Shown here: in pieces, positions 43,870-52,810 of the stretch
Numbering within the stretch: position 1 is the first letter of the stretch
Layout: every line of letters starts with the position of its first letter
NCBI GenBank assembly: GCA_963842455.1
Contig: CAWJHE010000006.1
Coordinates: 62,001-126,000, forward strand
DNA length: 64,000 bases
Direction of reading: 5' to 3'
Source of the DNA: CAWJHE01 sp963842455
GTDB taxonomy: Bacteria > Chloroflexota > Anaerolineae > Anaerolineales > UBA4823
Notes under the pieces: generated by a model
The model's input: only the letters and a program-made list of their open reading frames with translations
Databases searched by the model: none
Told to the model about the DNA's origin: nothing
Made by a program: the position numbers and the translations under genes

Positions 43870-44813
43870 ATGATCAAATTGAAAATATTCTTTCGTATTC
43901 TGGGGATTTTGTTATTTTTACCTTTGCTTTTGTTGGCATGCGCCAGGCAGACTGAGCCTGTACCAGGAGTAAATTTGGAGGCGACACCCATGACAAAAGA
44001 GATTCCTGAGGTCCGTATTATTGCCCATCGAGGGGCGCGTTCATTGGCGCCAGAAAATACGCTTTCTGCGGCAATCAAAGCCTTTGAAAGTGGAGCTGAT
44101 GGTTGGGAATTGGATGTCGCCGTGAGTGCCGATGGGAATTGGTTTTGTTGCATGACGACACCCTGGAGCGAACCTCCAATGCTGCCCAGGTTTTTCCGGA
44201 GCGTAAGCCATGGTCTGTTTATGATTTTTCGCTGGAAGAACTGAAAGCGCTGGATTTTGGTTCCTGGTTTGTTGAGAGCGATCCTTTCGAGCAAGCATCT
44301 CAGGCGCAAATTTCAAAATCTGAGCTAGAGGCTTACGTTGGTATGCCAATCACGACTTTAGCGGAGGCATTAGCGTACACAAAGGAGAATCATTGGTGGG
44401 TGAATGTTGAAATTAAGGATGCCAGTGATACACCTGCTGACGCAGTCATTGTCGCCAAAGTGGTAGCATTGATCGAAGAGCTTGGCATGCAAGATCAAAT
44501 TTTGATCTCTTCCTTCAATCACGATTACCTGCGCCAGGTAAAGGCACTAAATCCTTCGATCGATACGGGAGCGCTGGTTAATCAAGTGATTATTGATCCT
44601 ATTGGCTTATTACAGGAGCTGAACGCGCAGGCGTTTCATCCTGGGAAAAAATATACATACGCCAAACAGGTAAAGGCTTTGAGAGATGCTGGCTATGATG
44701 TAAATGTGTGGACGGTCAATGAAGAAGCAGAAATGCTGGCTTTGATTGAAATAGGTGTGACCGGGATCATTACGGATTTCCCTCAACAGCTAAAGCCAAT
44801 TTTGGAACCCTGA
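43870..44813 (+). CDS. glycerophosphodiester phosphodiesterase, lipoprotein (frameshifted)
   Basis: About 314 residues after repair. Type II signal peptide with lipobox L-L-A-C. The catalytic start is I-I-A-H-R-G-A-R-S-L-A-P-E-N-T and W-E-L-D-V-A-V. One G is missing near 44137, after which the second frame continues E-L-V-L-L-H-D-D-T-L-E-R-T. The closing strand V-N-V-W-T-V-N and G-I-I-T-D-F-P are present. It cuts glycerophosphodiesters outside the cell to glycerol-3-phosphate and an alcohol, feeding the adjacent uptake system. Confidence 0.88.
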
Positions 44814-44847
44814 TTCCAAGAAGTTCATTGGATACCCATGAGATAAA

Positions 44848-44883
44848 CCAGCCTCTTTATCCGGTAAAAGATGAAGAGGCTGG
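44848..44883. terminator. convergent terminator hairpin
   Basis: Perfect 10-bp stem CCAGCCTCTT / AAGAGGCTGG between the phosphodiesterase (plus) and DoxX (minus) genes. Confidence 0.65.
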
Positions 44884-44895
44884 ATCTACCTTGAG

Positions 44896-45405
44896 CTAGG
44901 GATTCATCTCTTTCTTCATGGGCTCAGGATCTAATCTTCCTCCTCTTACCGTTGCACCTAGCACCAGACCTGCTCCGATGATGGCCAGGTTTTTGAAGAT
45001 GTATTGTCCTTCAAGCGTCAGCCCGAAGGGAAAGCTGGTCCACACAGCCTCAGGTAAGAGCACGATGGGTGAGGCGGCGCCAGGCATTTGAAGGAACAAC
45101 AGCAAAATGGTCAGGCGCATATATTTGCCAGTGATAAAACCAAAACCGATCGCCATCTCCCAAATCGCCAGGATTGGCAAGAAGAGTTCCCCATCGATAA
45201 AAGTAATTGTGTTGCGCACCAGCTCTTCGGCAGGACTCAGTCCTGGGAAAAGCTTGAGAGCGCCAAACCAAATGAAGATGACACCCAAACCAAAACGAAG
45301 GATCGGCAAGCTGTAATCGGCCATCCAACGGGTGATTTTTCGATCGATCTTATCGAACAAGCTAATCGCTTGATGTTGAAAATGATGCATGCTAAGTTGT
45401 TGCAT
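44896..45405 (-). CDS. DoxX-family membrane protein
   Basis: 169 residues with four membrane helices. The first is preceded by the family-typical L-R-F-G-L-G-V-I-F-I-W-F-G-A-L-K, and G-x-x-x-G pairs occur in the rest. DoxX proteins are linked to oxidative stress or quinone reactions, without a settled reaction. It has its own strong promoter upstream and no partner gene. Confidence 0.8.
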   Translation of the reverse strand: MQQLSMHHFQHQAISLFDKIDRKITRWMADYSLPILRFGLGVIFIWFGALKLFPGLSPAEELVRNTITFIDGELFLPILAIWEMAIGFGFITGKYMRLTILLLFLQMPGAASPIVLLPEAVWTSFPFGLTLEGQYIFKNLAIIGAGLVLGATVRGGRLDPEPMKKEMNP

Positions 45406-45448
45406 TGTATTTCTCCTGAAAATGGTTCTTGGAAGTTATTCGTTCCAA

Positions 45449-45477
45449 ATTGTACAATTAAACAGAAGAAATGTCAA
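45449..45477 (-). promoter_or_regulatory. strong promoter of the DoxX gene
   Basis: On the minus strand: perfect TTGACA (45477-45472), a 17-bp spacer, TACAAT (45454-45449). The -10 region overlaps an ATTGTACAAT palindrome that could be an operator. Confidence 0.7.
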
Positions 45478-45622
45478 GATTATGTACATATAATATATAC
45501 AATATTTATACTTCAAGGAGGATGGACCGGGGGCGTTGCACCCAGAGCAGGGGAGTATTGGGGGTGTGGAATTTGGTTTCAAGCAGGCGGATCGTCATTG
45601 GCTTACAAGCATCCAAACGGGA

Positions 45623-47224
45623 TCACAGCAGGCGGTCGCCGCTGGTCACCGAGTCGCTGCGAAAATGGCAGCCACGACTTTGGCGGTTATGCCGGGCGGC
45701 CTGGGCGATCAGCTGGGCTACTTCAACAGCGTTGCGCAGCCCAATCAGGCCATCGCTCAATTTGGTGCTGAAGTAAAAGGACTCTATTTCATTCTGCAGG
45801 TGGCGCAGCTCACGCATGGCACGCGATAGCCGTTCTCCAGAGCGGATCAGGCCGACATAGTGCCACATGATATTCTGGATCATTTGCATGTCGCCCTGGA
45901 TAAGGGCCGGGTCGTTTTCTTGGGTCAGGTTGGATTCGTCCCAAGGGGGCGCTTGATCGGGGGGTAAGGGCTGCGGATGGGTTTGCATGAACATTTCTTC
46001 GATATGGATGGCCGCACGCCTGCCCCACACCAGGCCTTCCAACAAGGAAGTGGAAGCCAGGCGGTTAGCGCCATGCAGACCGGTGCAGCTCACCTCGCCG
46101 ATAGCGTACAGGTTCTCGATATCCGTGCGTCCCCAGGCATCGACCAGGATGCCCCCGCAGAAATAATGCGCAGCCGGCACCACCGGGATGGGTTCAACGC
46201 TCATGTCGATGCCGGCGCGCAAGCACTCTGCGTAGATATTGGGGAAACGAGCGCGGATGGCATCTGGTTTCATGTGGGAGGCGATATCCAGCAAGACATA
46301 GGTATAACCGTTGGCTTCCATTTCGTTGTGAATGGCGCGGGCGACGATATCACGCGGCGCCAGGTCTTTCCATTCAGGGGAGTAGCGCTGCATAAACGGA
46401 ACACCATCCGGCGTGAGCAGCACACCCCCTTCTCCGCGCACGGCTTCGCTGATCAGGAAGCCTTCTGAGCCAGGGGCTGCCAGGGCGGTAGGGTGGAATT
46501 GTACGTATTCGGCGTTGATGATGCGCGCTCCGGCGCGATGGGCCATGGCCAGGCCATCGCCGCGCGCTCCGGGCGGGTTGGTGGTATTGCGAAAGATGCG
46601 GCCTACTCCGCCGTTTGCCAGGATGGTCGCCGCCGCCAGGGTACGGTGGATGGCGCGGCCTTTGCGATCGAAAACATAAGCGCCATGGCAGGCGATGGGT
46701 TGGTAGGTATCCAGTGGATTCCTGGAATGGTGAGGGTAGGTGATCAGGTCGACCGCGGTTGCATTGGTGATGAATTCGATGTTGGGTTGGCGCTGAACCG
46801 CTTCGATCAAGGCCTGGATGATGGCGTGACCGGTGCCGTCGCCAACATGCAAAATGCGCCGCACGGAATGCGCGGCTTCCTGTCCATAGAGCAGGACACC
46901 ATTTTCGTCGCGGTCGAAATTCACCGGAGCAGATTGGAAGAGGATTTCTTCCAGGGATGGAGGACCTTCGTCAGCCAGTATTCTGGCTGCGTCCGGCAAC
47001 GAAGCGCCGGCGCCGGCTGAAAGGATATCCTGCTCCAATAATTCGGGCGTGTCTCCTGGGCCGCGATGGATGATGCCGCCCTGCGCCCAGCGTGTATTCG
47101 ATTCGAGCGGGTCAGCCGAACGGGTGATCAGGATCACCTTTCGGCGGGGATTTTTTGCTAGCTGCAAAGCGGCTGTTGCGCCGGCAATACCGGCGCCGAT
47201 AATCAATACATCGGTTGTCTTCAT
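45623..47224 (-). CDS. nadB: L-aspartate oxidase NadB
   Basis: 533 residues. It oxidises L-aspartate to iminoaspartate, the first step of de novo NAD synthesis. The FAD-binding start is I-I-G-A-G-I-A-G-A-T-A-A-L. N-T-R-W-A-Q-G-G-I follows, and the active-site region has H-P-T-A-L and R-G-E-G-G-V-L-L. G-E-V-S-C-T-G-L-H-G-A-N-R-L-A-S is the family FAD-binding signature. It is the last gene of the minus-strand cluster nadC-nadA-nadB, 13 bp after nadA. Confidence 0.93.
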   Translation of the reverse strand: MKTTDVLIIGAGIAGATAALQLAKNPRRKVILITRSADPLESNTRWAQGGIIHRGPGDTPELLEQDILSAGAGASLPDAARILADEGPPSLEEILFQSAPVNFDRDENGVLLYGQEAAHSVRRILHVGDGTGHAIIQALIEAVQRQPNIEFITNATAVDLITYPHHSRNPLDTYQPIACHGAYVFDRKGRAIHRTLAAATILANGGVGRIFRNTTNPPGARGDGLAMAHRAGARIINAEYVQFHPTALAAPGSEGFLISEAVRGEGGVLLTPDGVPFMQRYSPEWKDLAPRDIVARAIHNEMEANGYTYVLLDIASHMKPDAIRARFPNIYAECLRAGIDMSVEPIPVVPAAHYFCGGILVDAWGRTDIENLYAIGEVSCTGLHGANRLASTSLLEGLVWGRRAAIHIEEMFMQTHPQPLPPDQAPPWDESNLTQENDPALIQGDMQMIQNIMWHYVGLIRSGERLSRAMRELRHLQNEIESFYFSTKLSDGLIGLRNAVEVAQLIAQAARHNRQSRGCHFRSDSVTSGDRLL

Positions 47225-47237
47225 GGATAGGTTCCGC

Positions 47238-48281
47238 TTAGCCGATCTCGATCATACGTTGCACGGCCTGGTAGGCGCGCATACGCACCGATTCTTCCAC
47301 TTCGATGACATACTGGTTATGCAGAAGCGCATCGCGCACATTCTCCATGGTGATGGTGTTCATATGTGGGCAGCGCACCATACACAGGCGCAGCATTTCT
47401 TTTTCCGGGTTTGCCGCGGCGATATTGTCGCCCATGGCGCATTCTGTTAATACCAGGTATTGGGGAGCATTGCTTTCCTGGACGAATTTAATCATGGCGT
47501 TGGTGGAGCCGGAATAATCCGAGGCTTCAACCACCTCTGGGGAGCATTCTGGATGGCTCAGGACCAGCACATCGGGAAATTGCTGGCGGATGGTTTCGAT
47601 ATCGGCGACGGTGAACTTTTCATGGACTTCGCATTTGCCGTGCCAGCCGATCATGTGTACATCCAGCAGGTTATCTGGTTGGTTGCCTGTTTCGAGCAAA
47701 GTGGGAAAGATGATATGTTTTCCGGTCTGGCGCGCCACATTGCCGGCCAGGTACTGGTCGGGCAGGAAAATGACTGTATCGCTTTTGAGCGATTCGACTA
47801 CCGCCACGGCATTGCTGGAGGTGCAGCAAATATCGCTTTCGGCCTTGACATCGGCGTAGGTATTGACGTAGGTGACCACCGGTACACCCGGGAACTGTTG
47901 GCGCAGATTCCTGACGTCCTGTGCAGTGATCGAGGCTGCCAGCGAACAGCCAGCTTTTTCTGAGGGCAGCAGCACGGTTTTGGATGGGTTGAGAATCTTG
48001 GCGGTTTCTGCCATAAAGCGCACGCCGCAGAATACGATCACATCCCGGTCGGTTTGGGCGGCTTTGCGGCTCAGGTCAAGCGAGTCGCCGGAAAAATCGG
48101 GGATGGAGGCAAACAGCACCGGTTCCATATAATTGTGCCCCAGGATGACGGCGTTGCGTTCTTGTTTGAGCCGGTTAATTTCCACCGCGATCTCAGCTTT
48201 GTAAAATAGTTCAGCGTCCGGAACAATTTTTCCCAGCTGCTTTTTTAAGGATTGGTAGAGAATTTGAGCTTCAGATTCCAT
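47238..48281 (-). CDS. nadA: quinolinate synthase NadA
   Basis: 347 residues. It condenses iminoaspartate with dihydroxyacetone phosphate to quinolinate. Cysteines for the [4Fe-4S] cluster are visible in F-C-G-V-R-F-M-A-E-T, D-I-C-C-T-S-S-N-A and L-T-E-C-A-M-G-D-N. The substrate motif G-H-N-Y-M-E-P lies near the N-terminus. It sits between nadC and nadB and completes the pathway with them. The oxygen-labile cluster is compatible with an anaerobic or facultative lifestyle. Confidence 0.93.
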   Translation of the reverse strand: MESEAQILYQSLKKQLGKIVPDAELFYKAEIAVEINRLKQERNAVILGHNYMEPVLFASIPDFSGDSLDLSRKAAQTDRDVIVFCGVRFMAETAKILNPSKTVLLPSEKAGCSLAASITAQDVRNLRQQFPGVPVVTYVNTYADVKAESDICCTSSNAVAVVESLKSDTVIFLPDQYLAGNVARQTGKHIIFPTLLETGNQPDNLLDVHMIGWHGKCEVHEKFTVADIETIRQQFPDVLVLSHPECSPEVVEASDYSGSTNAMIKFVQESNAPQYLVLTECAMGDNIAAANPEKEMLRLCMVRCPHMNTITMENVRDALLHNQYVIEVEESVRMRAYQAVQRMIEIG

Positions 48282-48305
48282 GGATTCTTTCCTGAATGAG
48301 ATTTT

Positions 48306-49163
48306 TCAACGCAGGTAATCGAAGGATAGATCGAAGACCTGCGCGGAGTGGGTCAACGCGCCGATAGAGATGAAATCGACGCCGCTTTCAGCAATCTTGC
48401 GCACAGTCTGCAGGTTGACATTGCCGGAAGCTTCCAGTTTGGCCCTGCCAGCGCTTAGCCGGACAGCTTCTGCCATCCATTCCACCGGCATATTGTCCAA
48501 CAAAATACGGTCCACACCGAGCTCAAGGGCTTCTTGCACCTGTTCCAGGGTGCGCGCTTCGACTTCGATGGGCAAACCGCTCTGGGCAGCCCGTGCGCGG
48601 CGCACAGCCTCGCTGAGCGTGCCAGAGAAGTCGATATGGTTATCCTTGATCAGGATCATATCATATAAGCCAATGCGGTGGTTTGCGCCGCCGCCACGCG
48701 CCACTGCCAGCTTATCCAGCATGCGCAAGCCGGGGGCGGTTTTGCGGGTATCCAGGATGGTCGCAGTTGTGCCAGCGACTGCCTCTACAAATTGGTGGGT
48801 GAGAGTGGCAATCCCGGAGATGCGCCCCATGAAGTTGAGGGCGGTACGCTCCACCGTCAGCAAGCTGCGGGCAGGACCTTCTACCAGCGCCACGGGCAAG
48901 CGCTTATCCGCTGCCGTGGTGTGATCGACACGCTCGCCTTCCTCAACCAACGCTTGAAATCTGACCAGAGGGTCAAAAAGCTGGTAAACGGCTGCGGCAA
49001 TATCCAAGCCAGCAATTACGCCGCTTTGTTTGGCAACGATCTGACCGGTCATGCGGGCATCCGATGGAATAATGCTGTTGCTGGTCACATCGCCTGAGCC
49101 GATATCTTCGTCCAAGGCTTGTTGGATGATTTTGGTTAACTGGGGATCAAGTGTGTTTTTCAT
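48306..49163 (-). CDS. nadC: nicotinate-nucleotide pyrophosphorylase (carboxylating) NadC
   Basis: 285 residues. It converts quinolinate and PRPP to nicotinate mononucleotide. The N-terminus has D-E-D-I-G-S-G-D-V-T-S, and the core has L-D-T-R-K-T-A-P-G-L-R and V-A-R-G-G-G-A-N-H-R-I-G-L-Y-D-M with the substrate-binding Arg and His. I-E-V-E-A-R-T-L and I-S-I-G-A-L-T-H-S close the barrel. First gene of the nad cluster. Confidence 0.94.
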   Translation of the reverse strand: MKNTLDPQLTKIIQQALDEDIGSGDVTSNSIIPSDARMTGQIVAKQSGVIAGLDIAAAVYQLFDPLVRFQALVEEGERVDHTTAADKRLPVALVEGPARSLLTVERTALNFMGRISGIATLTHQFVEAVAGTTATILDTRKTAPGLRMLDKLAVARGGGANHRIGLYDMILIKDNHIDFSGTLSEAVRRARAAQSGLPIEVEARTLEQVQEALELGVDRILLDNMPVEWMAEAVRLSAGRAKLEASGNVNLQTVRKIAESGVDFISIGALTHSAQVFDLSFDYLR

Positions 49164-49366
49164 AAGACTGATGGATACTGGATGATTTTGGGTTCATGTT
49201 GGTTATTGTAACAAGATAGTCGGCTGAATGGGTTATCATCAGGTTAACAACCTGCGCGATTGTACTGCAGTGCTTCTTTCTGCCGGCTGAACTGAGCTGA
49301 CTTTTCTTCAGTATAATGTATAGCGTTGGCACTATCAGGACTACTCATTTACTCAGGAAAAATGCC

Positions 49367-49465
49367 ATGAAAAACCACGTTAACCTTATCACAGGCGCGA
49401 TTAGCAGCAATGGATATGCTGTAACCCAAACCCTGGATGCGCTTACCTTTTTAATAATCTGTTAG
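49367..49465 (+). pseudogene. remnant of a short-chain dehydrogenase N-terminus
   Basis: A 32-codon frame reading M-K-N-H-V-N-L-I-T-G-A-I-S-S-N-G-Y-A-V-T-Q then a stop. This is a damaged copy of the TGxxxGxG cofactor loop of NAD(P)-binding short-chain dehydrogenases. A TATAAT at 49312-49317 with TGAACT 18 bp upstream may be its old promoter. The rest of the 326-bp gap between nadC and the DinB-like gene shows nothing else. Confidence 0.35.
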
Positions 49466-49489
49466 TTACGAAACTGAAAGGCGGTTTTT

Positions 49490-49966
49490 ATGATGAACAC
49501 CATGCAAAGCGACCACTTTAATCGAGCTTTATTACTGCTTCTAGACGAAACTTTTGAATCTGTTCATGGGATTTACCTGGACAAGGGAACCTCCCTATTC
49601 GAAACATTAGCGGAGATTTCATCTGAGGAAGCATCCATCCGGGTGGGAGGACGGTGCGCCACATTAGCAGCTCAGGTTAAACACGTGGCTTTTTATCTGC
49701 AGGTGTTGGTAAAAGCTGTTCGTGAAAACTCGTTTCCAAAGGTGGATTGGGGTGAAATCTGGCGGACGGTGGAACAGGTGACGCCTCAGGAATGGGCGCA
49801 AATCCAGGTTGAGTTGCAAGAGGCGTATCAAGCCATTCAAGAATTGGTGAAAGAGACGACTATATGGCCAGGAGAAAACGAGATAGGCGGCGCTATAGCT
49901 GTGATCGCACACAGTGCCTATCACTTGGGTGAAATCCGGCAGGCTTTGTGCACCCTCAAAAAATGA
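49490..49966 (+). CDS. DinB-like four-helix protein
   Basis: 158 residues, all helical. Two histidines sit in the places used for metal binding in the DinB/YfiT superfamily: Q-V-K-H-V-A-F-Y-L and A-H-S-A-Y-H-L-G-E-I. Members include thiol-dependent transferases and damage-inducible proteins of unknown activity. It is a single gene with no obvious partner. Confidence 0.7.
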   Translation: MMNTMQSDHFNRALLLLLDETFESVHGIYLDKGTSLFETLAEISSEEASIRVGGRCATLAAQVKHVAFYLQVLVKAVRENSFPKVDWGEIWRTVEQVTPQEWAQIQVELQEAYQAIQELVKETTIWPGENEIGGAIAVIAHSAYHLGEIRQALCTLKK

Positions 49967-50059
49967 AATGGATGGATGCAGTGTTGACCCCGGTCTATAG
50001 TATAATTAACTTTATTGGGGGTTTGACGGTTGCCGCTTGGTTCAATGAAGGAGATTGAG

Positions 50060-50134
50060 ATGGCTAATAAGGATAAGGGCTCAAAGGACAAGAAAGATAA
50101 GAAGGAAAAGAAGAAGAAGAAAGATAAGAAATAG
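50060..50134 (+). CDS. 24-residue lysine-rich peptide
   Basis: ATG at 50060 with AAGGAG six bases upstream, stop TAG at 50132. Fifteen of the 24 residues are lysine; the rest are mainly Asp, Glu and Ser (M-A-N-K-D-K-G-S-K-D-K-K). A TATAAT at about 50000 lies upstream and a strong hairpin follows at 50172. Well-placed start, ribosome-binding site and terminator argue for a real transcript. Such peptides may bind RNA or the ribosome, but no homologue is known to me. Confidence 0.5.
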   Translation: MANKDKGSKDKKDKKEKKKKKDKK

Positions 50135-50171
50135 TCTTTTTTCTTTCAAGCAGATCATCTGTGATTCTAAT

Positions 50172-50200
50172 TGAGCCCCAACAATATTGGTTGGGGCTCA
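50172..50200. terminator. hairpin after the lysine-rich peptide gene
   Basis: Perfect 10-bp stem TGAGCCCCAA / TTGGGGCTCA with a self-complementary CAATATTG loop. There is no T-run. Confidence 0.55.
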
Positions 50201-50296
50201 TTCCATGATCGGTTTGAAGTGGTATCATCATCAATATTGAGAGATCAAGAAAGATGTTGTTCATTCTTGAATTCTGTTATCCGCGGGAGATTGTCC

Positions 50297-51640
50297 ATGT
50301 TAGAAAATGAGTCATTATCCATTTTGAAACAGGCTTTGGCAAAGCTTGAGGAAGGGTTTGAAAGGTTGCCCCCGATTGACCAACAAGTAGACTTGCAGCG
50401 TATACAACCCATTTTGGTGGAAGTTGCCCAGCGCATGCAGGAGAATTACCCCTATTTTCACCCGCTGTATGCTGGGCAGATGCTCAAACCGCCACACCCC
50501 ATGGCTCGCCTGGCGTATATGCTTGCCTTATGGATCAATCCCAACAACCACGCTCTGGATGGCGGTAAAGCCAGCTCTACAATGGAGAAAGAAGCTGTGG
50601 CTGAAATCGCCGGCATGGTCGGTTGGCACACCCACCTGGGGCACCTGACCAGCGGAGGCACTTTTGCCAACCTGGAAGCGCTGTGGATTGCTGGCAAGCT
50701 TGCCCCGGGAAAACTGGTGGTGGCTTCGGACCAGGCGCATTACACGCACCAGCGCATTTCCGATGTGTTGGGTTTGCCTTTCCAAACGATACCCTGTGAC
50801 AGGCACGCCAAGATGGACCTGGACGCTTTAGAAGGGTTGCTGAAAACTGGCAAGATAGGCGCCGTGGTGGCGACGATTGGAACAACGGGTGTAGGGTCGC
50901 TCGATCCACTGCCCGAGCTTCTAGCGCTGAGAGATCGCTATGGTTTTCGTCTGCATGCCGATGCAGCCTATGGAGGCTATTTTGTGCTGGCCAGCAACCT
51001 GGATGCGCCCACACAGGCCATTTATGCTCGCCTGGGTCAGGTCGATTCGATCGTTATTGACCCGCACAAGCACGGTCTGCAGCCTTACGGGTGTGGATGT
51101 ATCCTGTTCAAAGACCCGTCAGCAGGGCAATTTTACAAGCATGAATCGCCTTACACTTATTTCACTTCCAACGAATTGCACCTGGGTGAAATCAGCCTGG
51201 AATGTTCTCGGGCGGGGGCTTCAGCCGTAGCACTGTGGGCGACGCAAAAACTGATGCCGATGACGAAGGGCGGCGAGTTTGCCCAGGGGCTGGAGAAATG
51301 CCGGCGAGCAGCCCTGTACCTGTACGAGAAGGTATGCGCCGATGAGCGTTTTCTTTCCATCCTGCGCCCGGAGCTGGATATCCTGGTGTGGGCGCCTGCA
51401 GGAGAAAGCGCTAGCCAGATCTCAGCGCGTTCTCAAATGCTTTTCCAGGCTGCAGCCCAACAAGATTTGCACCTGGCAACTTTTCGCTACCCTGCCAGGT
51501 TGTTGCAGGAAAGTTGGCCAGACGTGATGATGGATCAGGATTTTGTGATCTGTTTGCGCTCGGTGCTGATGAAACCCGAACATGAAGATTGGGCCGAGCG
51601 AATCTGGAGCATCCTGGATAAGATTGCCAAGGATGTCTAA
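50297..51640 (+). CDS. PLP-dependent decarboxylase-like enzyme (group II amino-acid decarboxylase family)
   Basis: About 447 residues from the ATG at 50297; an open extension to 50171 runs through the hairpin and is unlikely. The PLP lysine lies in S-I-V-I-D-P-H-K-H-G-L. H-A-D-A-A-Y-G-G-Y provides the PLP-nitrogen aspartate, and T-S-G-G-T-F-A-N-L-E-A binds the phosphate. The N-terminal P-H-P-M-A-R-L-A-Y-M is typical. It decarboxylates an aromatic or acidic amino acid (aromatic L-amino acid, glutamate or diaminobutyrate); the substrate is not clear. It abuts a radical-SAM gene on the other strand. Confidence 0.8.
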   Translation: MLENESLSILKQALAKLEEGFERLPPIDQQVDLQRIQPILVEVAQRMQENYPYFHPLYAGQMLKPPHPMARLAYMLALWINPNNHALDGGKASSTMEKEAVAEIAGMVGWHTHLGHLTSGGTFANLEALWIAGKLAPGKLVVASDQAHYTHQRISDVLGLPFQTIPCDRHAKMDLDALEGLLKTGKIGAVVATIGTTGVGSLDPLPELLALRDRYGFRLHADAAYGGYFVLASNLDAPTQAIYARLGQVDSIVIDPHKHGLQPYGCGCILFKDPSAGQFYKHESPYTYFTSNELHLGEISLECSRAGASAVALWATQKLMPMTKGGEFAQGLEKCRRAALYLYEKVCADERFLSILRPELDILVWAPAGESASQISARSQMLFQAAAQQDLHLATFRYPARLLQESWPDVMMDQDFVICLRSVLMKPEHEDWAERIWSILDKIAKDV

Positions 51641-52247
51641 TCAGAAGAGTTTTTCAATTGCAGCGGATGGATGCCGCTGAGCAGGATATCCCCTTCCCTG
51701 GTCAGGATTACCTCGGCAGGTGGGGTTTGGTCCAGGTCCTGGATCGAATAGCGTGAGCTGAGCGTATAAATTTGCTGATTGCTGGAACCGAGCAGCCCGC
51801 CTGGTCCTGGTTGGTCTTGCCTGTATCGCCCAGCCACCAGCACATCCAGCAAGCTGAGCAGCTGCTTTCCGTTTGGCATGCCTTCGATCTCATTCCAGGA
51901 ATAACCGCTAAACAGCAGGATAGATAATTCGCTCTCACTCGCAGGCGCTGCAATAGTTTGAGCAAGGGGCGCATCTGCTGTAAAGGCTCACCCCCGCTGA
52001 TGGTGACACCCTGGATTTCACTTTGCAAAGCCATCACTTGTGAAAAAAGCTGGTCTACGGAGACCCAATCCCCGCCCTTTTTGGAATGAGTCTGCGGGTT
52101 AAAGCAGCCCGGGCATCCCAGCGTGCAACCCTGCAGCCAGATCACGGCTCTCAGCCCGGGTCCGTTGGCACGGCTGGTTGGCAGAAAGTGGTGCAGCCTT
52201 ATGCGGTCGAGAGTTTTGGGTGGATTTTGCATAGGATGTTTTAACAA
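51637..52247 (-). CDS. NrdG-like radical SAM activase (frameshifted)
   Basis: About 203 residues when the two frames are joined near 51880-51910. The radical SAM cluster motif is C-T-L-G-C-P-G-C (C-x3-C-x2-C). N-G-P-G-L-R-A-V-I-W-L-Q-G precedes it and I-S-G-G-E-P-L-Q follows, as in the small activases of anaerobic ribonucleotide reductase and related glycyl-radical enzymes. The C-terminal frame gives L-D-V-L-V-A-G-R-Y-R. No ribonucleotide reductase gene is in the window. The last codons overlap the decarboxylase gene end. Confidence 0.75.
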
Positions 52248-52321
52248 TGGATAGAAATCCTAAAATATTCTGGCGGTTGCTTTGGAAGCGCTGAAACTGC
52301 TTTGTCTAGATCGTTAATGTA

Positions 52322-52441
52322 GAACAAACTGTTAGTTTGTTCTCAAGTTATTGCTTGAGCCGCATGCACCAGTTGTTGATTCTTTGTGAATACTTGCCCA
52401 GGTTATTTGCCTCCGGCAAATCCGCAAACTGACAGTTTGCG
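52322..52441. repeat. cluster of three short inverted repeats
   Basis: GAACAAACT-gtt-AGTTTGTTC (52322-52342), ATTTGCC-tcc-GGCAAAT (52405-52421) and CGCAAACTG-a-CAGTTTGCG (52423-52441). The first and third share an AAACTGnnAGTTT core. They lie in a 338-bp gene-free stretch (52248-52585) that otherwise shows nothing. Confidence 0.55.
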
Positions 52442-52585
52442 TTACATATATGGGCTGCCAGGCATGTCACTGCAGATTAATGGCGCTTCGTGCCATTGGA
52501 TTTCGCGGTGACAGACCAAGTGGTTTCTTAAGTGAGCAAAGAATAACTGGTCAATCAATTCGATAGCTCAAGATGATAGTCAAAA

Positions 52586-52801
52586 TTAGCCTGACTCCCT
52601 GCGTTTCTGCTGCAGGGGTTGCTGGATACCTGGCGGGGTCTCATAAGCCTCAGGGGTCAGGCGGCGTTCTTCAATCTCACCCCCTAAAGCCTGCTCCAGG
52701 GCTTGGGTCAGGTCCAGGCAAGTCTCGCCTTTTACCCCGCGCACCTGGAGGCGAACTCTTCCGTCTTTTTCAATAATGATTTCGATTTCTTCGAGTTGCA
52801 T
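52586..52801 (-). CDS. DUF2997-type small protein
   Basis: 71 residues: I-E-I-I-I-E-K-D-G-R-V-R-L-Q-V-R-G-V-K-G-E-T-C-L-D-L-T, the pattern of the DUF2997 family, whose role is unknown. AGGAGG lies six bases upstream of the ATG. It is last in an operon with the DUF1257 protein, an Hsp70-like ATPase and a HEAT/WD40 protein. The pairing of DUF2997 with DUF1257 is also seen in cyanobacteria and some Chloroflexota. Confidence 0.75.
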   Translation of the reverse strand: MQLEEIEIIIEKDGRVRLQVRGVKGETCLDLTQALEQALGGEIEERRLTPEAYETPPGIQQPLQQKRRESG

Positions 52802-52810
52802 GCTTTCCTC

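Noticed and set aside
45088..45771. 227-codon plus-strand open frame across the DoxX start and nadB end
   Set aside because: It covers two well-supported minus-strand genes and has no domain or ribosome-binding site.
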